Shown piece after piece: positions 9,301-16,400 of a DNA stretch of 16,400 nucleotides. Where the stretch lies: the NCBI RefSeq assembly GCF_000003605.2, contig NW_003121416.1, positions 46,048 through 62,447 of the forward strand, read 5' to 3'. The notes beneath the pieces are model-generated. The model searched no databases and was not told where the DNA came from. It saw nothing but the letters and a program-made list of their open reading frames with translations. The position numbers and the translations under genes were made by a program. The first letter of the stretch is position 1. Every line of letters starts with the position of its first letter. The stretch comes from Saccoglossus kowalevskii (Eukaryota > Hemichordata > Enteropneusta > Harrimaniidae).

Positions 9301-9963
9301 ATTAGTATTTTCTAGAATGAAGGCAGCATTTACAGTTCATTCAAAGTTCAAAGTTGTGTTGGGATTACGTTGACACATATTTTACCAGTGCGCAAAGTAG
9401 CCAAAATAAAAAACATGATCATTTGAACACTGCTCTTACAAAACTGGCAGGAGGTATTAAATTTGGGGTGAAAGTATTCAAAAAACAGGTTTTGGCTGTT
9501 GCAATGGCAGTGGTGGGCCAGTACCTACCTGTCAAATATGAACAAAATCAGCCAAGCCAAAAAAATCACAGAAGAGTTTAAAAGCCATTCCTGGTGAACA
9601 GTTACCCCAACTTTGCGGTCAAATTTCTCGGTAATGAAAAAAGATATCAAAAATTCAAAGAGTAACTTTGTGCCCACACTCAAGCTGAGTAGAAACAACT
9701 AAATTTGTAGGAGGAGATACATCTGGTGCAAACCTATTCAAAAATCATTTTTTGGTTGTTGCTATGGTGGGCCAATTTTTTCCCCAGATTTGTCCTAATA
9801 ACTAGGGTGAAGGTGTGATCTACCTTCCAAGTTTGAGCGAAATCGGCCAAGCCAAAAAAATCACAGAAGAATTATTGTGTAAAAAACTGGAAATCACAGA
9901 CACACAAATACAAAACGACAAAAGTGATTACAAGGGAAATCCTAGCGGAGCGGATCGCCAATA

Positions 9964-10555
9964 ATTAATATTTCATTATTGTTAGTGTGTCTTTAATTTT
10001 ATTTATTAAAACATGTACACATTATATCTAATTGGGGTGGGAATTGCCAAGCCAATTTATAAAATTATAAACAAATATTTTCGGAAATAACACTGACCGT
10101 GAAATACGCCTTTGAGAAGTATTACTGACGGAATATTTTATATTGCAATTTCTTTCAATTTATTTAGTTGTATTGCAATGCATTCAATTTAATTAGTTGT
10201 ATTGAAATGCATTAATGATAATGTAAATATATATGTATACATTTCTTTATTTCATTCTTGAGACTGAGTTATATATTTGTTACGTACTATAATTTATCTA
10301 TATTGAAAATATTGATTATTAATTTTAATAAACAATATTCAAGTATCCTTTGCAATAAGATCATAATGATAATGTTTTTGGTTTTTGAAACTATGCGCAT
10401 TATCAGAGCATGGGTCTTATTTTGGAACTCCAGCTAGAGCAACTGCACAAATCATAAGGGCAAATTAATAGCTTCTAAGGATGGTATTCCCAGAATAGCA
10501 CAAGTTGTTAAAGAAACATAAAACTTTAATTCTCAACATCGATGCAATGACCAGT
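9964..10555. other. AT-rich stretch in the insert with a 29-bp duplication
   Basis: The sequence is very AT-rich and shows no gene. TAGTTGTATTGMAATGCATT occurs at 10165 and again at 10194, a two-copy tandem repeat with a 29-bp period. No recognised element is seen in the rest. Confidence 0.5.
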
Positions 10556-10636
10556 CACTGCGACAAAGCCCTACACCCTGCGAGACCCACCCAATACGAA
10601 ACCCACTTACTGCGAAAGCCACTTACCGCGAAGCTA
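10556..10636. repeat. 15-17-bp minisatellite, about 5 degenerate copies
   Basis: Units of the type CTTACTGCGAAACCCA run head to tail (10556-10572, 10573-10589, 10590-10605, 10606-10621, 10622-10636). The array ends five bases before the reverse-transcriptase homology resumes at 10642, so it marks the right edge of the insert. Confidence 0.8.
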
Positions 10637-10641
10637 CTAGT

Positions 10642-11142
10642 CGACTCAGCAAAGAAGATCGCGAATTCACCAAATTCCTTTGGTTGTCCGAAGCATCCGA
10701 TGTAGAAAGCACATTGAAAGTCCGTCGCTTCAAGGTAGTACTATTTGGTGCAGTGTGTTCATCGTTCATTTTAAATGCAGTTGTGAAAACACATTTAGAA
10801 TCCAACGCATCGATTCCTACTTCATCCGATCTCGAAGAAAATATATACGTTGACAACGTTGTTAGTGGAATCACTACCCAAGCCGAAGCGCTGGATTATT
10901 ACAATGAGGCAAACAGCTTAATGAAATCGGGTGGATTCAACCTACGATCGTGGTCATCCAACTCAGAAAAACTTCGCGCTGTTTCGGCCAATGACGGAAC
11001 TTTGAATCCCGACAGCAATGTTAATGTTCTTAGAATTCGCTGGCTCGTTAATACCGATCAAATTACCTACAATAAGAAAGACAGTGCACATATACAAGAC
11101 GACTCGGTAATTACGAAACGAAAGGTCGAACAAGACACTATA
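10642..11142 (+). pseudogene. BEL/Pao reverse transcriptase, C-terminal part
   Basis: The frame resumes with RLSKEDREFTKFLWL and continues through KVVLFGAVCSSFILNA, where the family usually has S-P-F. It reaches the catalytic block IYVDNVVSG at 10843-10869. The second Asp of the usual YVDD is Asn; some BEL elements carry this, so it is not proof of inactivation. TQAEALDYYNEANSLMKSGG and FNLRSW follow. The frame remains open to 11229, but family homology leaves it between about 11130 and 11145, where the block YDPLGYLTPVVVKAKL begins in another frame. With its first catalytic block 3.9 kb upstream, this half cannot act alone. Confidence 0.85.
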
Positions 11143-11842
11143 AGTTATATACGATCCGCTTGGATATTTAACGCCCGTTGTCGTGAAAGCGAAATTGTTT
11201 ATACAGAAACTATGGAAAAACAATATTGACTGGGATGACCCATTAAGCAACGTTATGCATCGGCAATGGAAAGGTATATCAACTGACTTAAGCGCTGTCA
11301 CCAAGGCAACTATCAAACGCCAATACTTTGATATAGAAAATACGGACAATCCCTACGAATTCCACGTCTTTGTAGATGCTAGTGATAAGGTTTATGGTGC
11401 AGCCGTTTATTTACCTCGTGGCATGCAATCATCTCTCGTTATTGCCAAATATCGTGTCTCGCCACAGAAGCAAGACATCACGTTGCCTCAACTCGAACTG
11501 ATGGCCGATCGGACTGGATCGCGCCCGGGATCGCGACTATTACGGTTTGTGTTCGACGCCTTCAAAGGAAAGATAAACATTGAACAATGCATTATGTGGT
11601 CTGAAAGCCAAATTGTCATACACTGGTTGAAAAGTGACAAACGGCTACCAATCTTTGTGGCTAACCGTGTGCAGGAAATTAACCAATTTCCGTGCGTAAT
11701 TAAATACTGCCCTACTCGCGACAATCCCGCCGACTTGGTGACGCGAGGTATCTTTGCCGATAAACTTCAGCAAGCCGGCATCTGGTGGAATGGACCGACT
11801 TTCTTAAAACATGGAACTAGTTCCATGGTTAAAGCAAGGTAA
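11143..11842 (+). pseudogene. BEL/Pao connection and RNase H domain
   Basis: RNase H removes the RNA strand during reverse transcription. The longest undamaged frame of the element runs from about 11147 to a TAA at 11840. It shows YDPLGYLTP, KLFIQKLW, then the RNase H landmarks FVDAS (Asp codon at 11375), LPQLELM, WSESQIVIHWL and RDNPADLVTRG, and ends in WWNGPTFL. In the third block the family's catalytic Asp is Glu (WSES for WSDS). After LELMA a small duplication of GGATCGCG adds about four residues (TGSRPGSRLL). Activity is doubtful but the fold signature is clear. Confidence 0.85.
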
Positions 11843-12294
11843 CTGGCCAATTTGCAAATTATTTGACAGCCCGGTTCATCACATTTCTAGTACGGCCATT
11901 CCCGCAGAAATCGCACCAGCTCGCACATCGCTAATAAGCGCCTAATCGACCCCACTTGGTATTTCACAAGTTATTGACGCAGATCGATTCAGCTCACTCA
12001 ATACATTGCTTCGTGTATCCGCACTGGTAAACGTGACAAACCTCAACAAAACGGGCACCTCACCAGCGAAGAAATTAATTACGCGGAATTATGTGGATCA
12101 AGGATGTCCAAATTAAGAAATATCAAGATATTATTGAATCACTACGGAAAAGTGTACAATAGGACCACTGGTGAAGCAACAAAAACTGTTCATGGACGAT
12201 TAAGGTATGATACGTTGCGGGGGGAGAATTCACAATGTGCCTCTCGATATGGCAACCAATTTCCAGCCCAACTACCATCTAATCACTCATTATC
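11843..12294 (+). pseudogene. BEL/Pao linker between RNase H and integrase, degraded
   Basis: Short in-register fragments typical of this linker survive in different frames: WPICKLFDS and AEIAPARTS (about 11848-11935), then DADRFSSLNTLLRVSALVNV (about 11973-12035), TSEEINYAE (about 12060-12090) and IKKYQDIIESL (about 12110-12140). At least three frame changes and a TAG near 12158 break it. Conserved sequence just before the integrase zinc finger (PSNH) remains near 12275-12290. Confidence 0.65.
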
Positions 12295-12838
12295 ATGAAC
12301 TCACATTCTCACGTATTCCACAGTGGAGTTCAATCTACCGTCACAAATTTCCGTCAGAAATTCTGGATCCCAAGAATTAGACAAATAGTTACGAATTTAC
12401 TTCGAAAGTGTGTAACGTGTCGCAAAGTTAATGTATACCCTTTCCGAGCTCCTGTCGCTGCGCCTCTGCAATCATACAGAGTTAACTTGACACCGCCATT
12501 CACTGTCACTTGTGTCGACTTTACCGGCGCGCTCTACATTCGGACACCCACAAGCTGTAAGGAAACAAAGGTTTATATTTGGTTGGTAACGCGAGCTGTA
12601 CATCTGGAATTATTAAACCTTTCTCTATGCATTTCGGAGATTCGCGGCTAGACGCTCACTACCCGGTACAATGGTGTCTGACAACGCTTCAACATATTTA
12701 TCTGCGGCCGACGAACTACGTAAATTGTTCGATTCTCCCGACGTTCAAACATATCTCGCCAATAAACGGGTACAATGGTCATTCATCCCGAAACGTGCAC
12801 CGTGGTTCGGCGGTTTCTGGGAACGTCTTAACTTTTGA
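12295..12838 (+). pseudogene. BEL/Pao integrase (H2C2 zinc finger and DDE core), frameshifted and 3'-truncated
   Basis: Integrase inserts the DNA copy into the genome. The zinc finger is visible as HSHVFH...CVTCRK (about 12301-12426). The first catalytic Asp is in CVDFTG (about 12511-12528), followed by TRAVHLEL. Near 12610-12630 a small deletion and frameshift occur, and the core continues in another frame with FAARRSLPGTMVSDN (second Asp) and KRAPWFGGFWERL (the Glu), ending at a TGA at 12836-12838. All three catalytic residues are still visible but not in one frame. The usual C-terminal part (DUF5641-like) is absent, because the sequence passes straight into the U3 part of the LTR. Confidence 0.85.
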
Positions 12839-13003
12839 AGGCCAATATTTACTTTGGGTATATAATTAGGAGACGAAACGTCTCTTCTTCAGGTCATTTT
12901 TGGCTTGTTCATGGTTCGTTCAATAAAGTCATCTATTGCAGTCCATACACGGTTTATTCTTCCATTCCTGAACTTGAACCTACTCTTCTTAACAATTCCC
13001 ACA
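12838..13003 (+). repeat. 3' LTR of the BEL/Pao element, 5'-truncated
   Basis: It matches 4538-4719 of the 5' LTR. The first 141 bases of the LTR are missing, so a deletion joins integrase directly to mid-U3. 12841-12900 differs from 4541-4600 at about eight positions, and a 16-bp gap follows. 12915-13003 is identical to 4631-4719 over all 89 bases. AATAAA is at 12922-12927. Confidence 0.9.
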
Positions 13004-13083
13004 AAAATGTCTACATATAACATATCAAAGCAACCCAGTCGGTAGTTTCCAAGAAGTAAAAAATGCAAATACGGACAACAGAC
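13004..13083 (-). repeat. target duplication and resumed R2 tandem repeat
   Basis: AAAAT at 13004-13008 pairs with CAAAT at 4392-4396 as the target duplication. Then CTACATATAACATATCAAAG (13011-13030) repeats the sequence found at 3750-3769, showing that the retroelement sits inside the R2 array. It ends in a GGACAACAGACC stretch similar to the unit border near 4060. Confidence 0.7.
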
Positions 13084-13136
13084 CATCTATATGACAGCAG
13101 AACTAACAATCGTGTAATTTCTATAGAAATTTATAG

Positions 13137-13152
13137 AATTTTTAATAGAATT
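13137..13152. repeat. left half of a 16-bp inverted pair
   Basis: AATTTTTAATAGAATT is the exact reverse complement of 13814-13829. The two flank the hairpin-headed repeat at 13181-13735. Both are very AT-rich, so chance is possible. Confidence 0.4.
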
Positions 13153-13180
13153 GCATGGATTTTACTGTGATTTTATTTTT

Positions 13181-13735
13181 TAGCTCCGCTGTCGACTTTG
13201 TCGAGCGGAGCTTATCATATGAGTGATTGTCCGTCGGCGTCCGTCGTCCGTCGTCGTTCGTCGTCCGTGTCAATGTTTTACTTTTTTGACTTCTTCTTGA
13301 AAACTACAAGCCTGAATGCTTTGATACTTGGTGTATATGTACCTTGGGTATACCTCTCTTTGGTGTGTTCATTTCATGTTGATATCTTCAATTCTCTAAT
13401 TTTGGTGAATATTTTTGTCATTTTTGGTAAAAAGTGATATTTTCGACTTCTTGTTAAAAACCGCAAGTCCAATTGCTTTGATATTACATATATAGGTACT
13501 ACATGTGGACCTCTCTCAGATTTGTTCATTTTGTGATGATATCTTCAATTCTCTAATTTTGGTGAATATTTTTGTAATTTTTGGTAAAAAGTGATATTTT
13601 CGACTTCTTGTTAAAAACTGTAAGTCCGATTGCTTTGATATTATACATATTGTTCATTTTCTAATGATGTCTTCAGTTCTTTAATTGAAATGTGCATTGC
13701 TAACAGCGGACCTATCTCAGCCGATAGGCTGCTTG
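13181..13735 (+). mobile_element. hairpin-headed tandem repeat (family R2), opposite orientation
   Basis: It starts with a stem AGCTCCGC...TCGAC-TTT-GTCGA-GCGGAGCT (13182-13212, 13 paired bases with a two-base bulge), followed by a GTCCGTCGGCGTCCGTCGTC-type run (about 13228-13270). Then come units with a 156-157-bp period starting at 13285, 13441 and 13598 (TTTCGACTTCTTGTTAAAAA...AATTGCTTTGATATT). It ends near a small hairpin, CCTATC...GATAGG (13711-13728). The units are the reverse complement of the R2 repeats at 3750-4396. There is no coding capacity. The open frame at 13198-13437 lies wholly inside repeats. Confidence 0.75.
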
Positions 13736-14270
13736 TTTAATTTTGAATCATATTACACAAAACGTCTATAAAATTTCAACAAACTATTGACAGATTTCTA
13801 TTAAATTCAATAAAATTCTATTAAAAATTACTAAAACTTTATTGAATTGTATAGAAAGTTTATGGAATATTATCGATTATGTATATTGTTCAGGACAGTT
13901 ATTTGAACCAAAATATTAAAGTAATTAAAGACAATATTTCTCAATGAAAATGTTTATAGAGTTGATTTGATTTGTTTGATGAAAACATTCTCCAAAGTTT
14001 TGACACTACAATCAGTGTTTTAGTATACGTTACATGTTTACAGCTTGTTGCAATTGAAGACAATAAAAGTTATGCAATTAATAATTGTCAATACAATGTC
14101 ATCAATCCTATATATTTAGGAAAATTTGTTTCTTTTGAAATTAATGAAGTATGTATGCCTACTTGTTATCAATATTCGGCCATTTTGAGGTGGGTGTAAG
14201 TGTTATGCATTTCACAGTACGTAATTAAACAAGTCAATGTCACAGTCCCCGTCCTGTGTTAGTTACTGTG
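13736..14270. other. AT-rich stretch, no gene recognised
   Basis: It contains several variants of TTCTATTAAA/ATAGAAA, including the inverted partner of 13137-13152 at 13814-13829. A 75-residue frame at 13972-14199 has no signal peptide, domain or recognisable similarity, and I do not call it a gene. Confidence 0.4.
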
Positions 14271-14278
14271 TTAATTAA

Positions 14279-14437
14279 CAGTGGTGGATCCAGGGGGCGG
14301 GGGGGGGCATGCCCCCCAAAACGCATGACGATTCATATCATCTGGATTACGCATAGCTTCTCTGCGATTTACGCTCCGTATATCTTGAGCGAAGCTTGGA
14401 CCTCTCCCCCCAATATATTTTGCTGGATCCGCCACTG
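14279..14437. mobile_element. hAT-like MITE, 159 bp
   Basis: The terminal inverted repeats CAGTGGTGGATCCAG and (reverse complement) CAGTGGCGGATCCAG match at 14 of 15 bases. The flanks are exact 8-bp copies of TTAATTAA (14271-14278 and 14438-14445). The CAGTG end and 8-bp duplication are typical of hAT transposons. A perfect 16-bp palindrome, GGGGGGCATGCCCCCC, is at 14302-14317. The open frame across it is not a gene. Confidence 0.9.
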
Positions 14438-14445
14438 TTAATTAA

Positions 14446-14740
14446 AGACAATGACTCTTGTAGATTACTATTATAAGTATTCAGCATGTTAATGTGTTAC
14501 CCTCCGAGTACATAACTTGAAAAAAACAGCACTAACAGCACTTTGCATTTATAAATAATTATTTGGGCTCCAGGAAAAACAAAGTTTAAAAATAAGTTGT
14601 AGTCATTTGGTGGCCGGTCAATGAACGGTTTATGAACAATTTATGATTCCGAGAAGAATTTTAGTACTGAAGATCACTACCCTAGTCTGGTTTACCTTAT
14701 TTTCTCAACTTGCAAAGAAAAAAACTATTCGCCATGTACC
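14446..14740. other. non-coding stretch, nothing recognised
   Basis: No open frame, hairpin or repeat of note is seen between the hAT-like element and the motif array that follows. Confidence 0.4.
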
Positions 14741-15350
14741 CTAATGGATATTCCAGTTTATATCTGCACCCCTCTTGATGAGCTTGTGTGTTTACTTCAT
14801 ACAGGGTACAATTTCATGGGTGTATAAGTCATACAAAGTTGTATTTCCAAATCACCATTCACCATACAGTGATGGAAATCCAAAACTATAGTTCCTACTT
14901 ATGGTGTTGATGAGTTCCATTGTGCCACCATACAGAGTAGGATTTCCAAATATAACTCTCATCATATGCTAATTTACCAAGTTCAAAATTTTATATTTGA
15001 TAATGGAAATCCAAACTAGTCCTGATTCACGGTGTTGATGAGCTCATTCGTGCCACCATCCTTATCTAATTTCAGTAATAACTATTTCATACTGGCCCAT
15101 TTTTTTACCATATACAAGTCAGAATTCCAAGTTTTTTAGTCATACTGTTGGAAATCCAACCTCATCAACCGGTATGTGGCGAGATAAACTAGGCCATATT
15201 GTATTTAGTAGTCATAACTGCCTGGATTTCCAGGATTTTTTTCCATACTCGTCTGGATTTCCAGATTCTGTTTCTCCATATACAGTTGGAATTCCGGGGT
15301 ATTTTCCCCATCATACAGTGCTAGAAATCCGACCACATCAACAGGGGAGT

Positions 15351-15464
15351 GCAGCAGGGGCGTCGATCCATTCTGAAAAGTGAGGGGGACACTTTTGTGT
15401 CCGCGTAAACGGCCAATGTCCGCGCTTGCGCGAACAGGGGGGTGTCTGAGAAGGGGGGACTGCC
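15351..15464. repeat. GC-rich segment with short hairpins, possible transposon end
   Basis: CAGGGGCGTCGATCC (about 15354) resembles transposon terminal sequence. The hairpin GGACAC-TTTT-GTGTCC follows at 15387-15402, then CGCGCTTGCGCG at about 15421-15432. I did not find a matching second terminus, so this is a fragment at best. Confidence 0.35.
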
Positions 15465-15512
15465 CTATGCTCCGACACCACTATGTTCCGACACCCCTAT
15501 GTTCCGACACAC
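15465..15512. repeat. 16-bp minisatellite, 3 copies
   Basis: CTATGYTCCGACACMM units lie at 15465-15480, 15481-15496 and 15497-15512 with exact 16-bp spacing and few mismatches. Unit length and composition resemble the minisatellite at 10556-10636. Confidence 0.9.
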
Positions 15513-15917
<405 letters not shown>

Positions 15918-16400
15918 ATATTGAGAAAGCATAAAAGACTTATTTTCAAATAAATGAATATGTCATGACTAATTCATTTTATCATAGACAGGATTTGCCC
16001 AGAAAAAGCCATTTGATGATTTTGAATAACGTATAATAAAGTTAATGAATTCATAGTATCAATAAGTAATGGATTATACGATGTAATATCCAACGTAATA
16101 CTTGTTACGCTACACCAATATAGCTTTAATTTGATATATAACATGATGGTGTTTGTCTAAGCTATTCCTATTTAATATGTGACAGGCTATTACGTAAATA
16201 TATCTTTGTGCCAGTGTAAGGTTGATCCTATAAAATTCCCTTTTATTTGACGCTGTGTATATTTTTTTAAAGCTAACATATTTACCCTGATTTTCGGGGG
16301 TAAAACGGCTCAGATTCTACAGCCAAAATTGACCAAATTAATTCCCTAGTTTCTGTCTATTTTACGGCATGTAAATTTGACAGCCTTTTTTTAATTTTAA
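15918..16400. other. AT-rich end of window, no gene recognised
   Basis: No believable open frame, RNA gene or repeat family shared with the rest of the window is seen. Confidence 0.4.

Larger units (their letters stand above)
8316..9963 (+). mobile_element. non-autonomous repeat R1, full-length-like copy with hairpin and tandem interior
   Basis: From left to right it has the R1 upstream block (8316-8370), a strong hairpin (8423-8456), a GTCCGTCCGTGCGTGCG run, a 145/290-bp tandem array (8614-9300), two diverged copies of a block containing TTGGYTGTTGC and CCAAGCCAAAAAAATCACAGAAGA (about 9436-9575 and 9700-9870), and the R1 tail ending GGATCGCCAAT. There is no transposase or RT, so it would depend on other elements. 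The family name is unknown to me. Confidence 0.55.
6755..10641. other. 3,887-bp insert splitting the reverse transcriptase
   Basis: The limits are set by protein homology on each side: FLNI ends at 6754, and RLSKEDREFTKF begins at 10642 with exactly the residue spacing expected in BEL polymerases. The interior has no retroelement coding sequence. It contains short direct repeats (7101-7591), the hairpin-headed R1 repeat (8316-9963), AT-rich DNA and a minisatellite against the right border. I found no target duplication or clean terminal inverted repeat at the borders, so the mechanism is open. Confidence 0.75.
4397..13003 (+). mobile_element. decayed BEL/Pao LTR retrotransposon with nested insert
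   Basis: The order is 5' LTR, primer-binding site, gag (DUF1759-like, two zinc knuckles), DUF1758-like aspartic protease, Peptidase_A17-type reverse transcriptase, RNase H, H2C2 zinc finger plus DDE integrase, and a truncated 3' LTR. This is the BEL/Pao layout. Without the 3,887-bp insert at 6755-10641 the element is about 4.7 kb, shorter than a typical 6-7 kb BEL, in line with visible deletions in gag, protease and the integrase end. Frames shift many times, so it encodes no complete protein. It inserted into the R2 tandem array, which resumes on its far side. Confidence 0.9.

Noticed and set aside
6755-10641. Helitron as the source of the insert (CTAG then T at the right border)
   Set aside because: The left border lacks the TC start after A, and there is no convincing stem-loop shortly before CTAG. 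Joining at those points also leaves the polymerase frame one base short.
12579-12869. 96-codon frame across the integrase core
   Set aside because: It is a shadow frame. The recognisable integrase motifs (SDN, GGFWERL) are in a different frame of the same stretch.
13972-14199. 75-codon frame in AT-rich DNA
   Set aside because: The composition is that of random AT-rich codons, with no motif, splice partner or conserved feature visible.
14256-14441. 61-codon frame over the hAT-like MITE
   Set aside because: It runs through the terminal inverted repeats and palindrome of a 159-bp non-autonomous element.

Overview
The window looks like AT-rich genomic DNA from an invertebrate animal. It has one intron-containing protein gene with GT-AG introns, a decayed BEL/Pao LTR retrotransposon, and many short non-autonomous and tandem repeats. 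Nothing bacterial is present: no operons and no Shine-Dalgarno sites. I cannot name the species. A marine invertebrate such as a mollusc, hemichordate or lancelet is a guess from the type of repeats, not a result.

Layout. 1-740: fragments of a dispersed repeat family with a 14-bp minisatellite. 982-2955: a three-exon gene on the + strand for a 197-residue, signal-peptide-bearing, cysteine-rich protein. Both introns are phase 0, and the protein holds two copies of a CxxC...HG...C...CP...GGF module. Intron 2 carries a small TTAA-flanked inverted-repeat element. 3750-4396: degenerate tandem repeats of about 122 bp. 4397-13003: one BEL/Pao element with a 5' LTR, primer-binding site, gag, protease, reverse transcriptase (RT), RNase H and integrase, followed by a 3' LTR that has lost its start. 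It is broken by several frameshifts, stops and deletions. 13004-13083: the host repeat resumes after the element. 13181-13735: a hairpin-headed tandem repeat of the same family as the host repeat, in the opposite orientation. 14279-14437: a hAT-like MITE with an exact 8-bp target duplication. 14740-15610: an array of a degenerate CATACAG...TGGAWWTCC motif. 15465-15512: a 16-bp minisatellite. 15779-15917: an (AAAT)n microsatellite.

Inside the BEL element the RT is split at its first catalytic block ([10 protein letters not shown] | RLSKEDRE) by 3,887 bp of unrelated DNA at 6755-10641. That insert holds a hairpin-headed repeat with a 145/290-bp higher-order tandem array, and it ends in a 16-bp minisatellite next to the resumed RT.

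The only likely functional gene is the secreted protein at 982-2955. The retroelement cannot be autonomous: every domain is frameshifted or interrupted, and the protease and RNase H have changed active-site residues. I see no new defence or enzymatic system. The most original observations are the duplicated module in the secreted protein, the nested and inverted repeat history around the BEL copy, the mosaic identity of its two LTRs, and the hairpin-plus-tandem-unit design shared by two repeat families.
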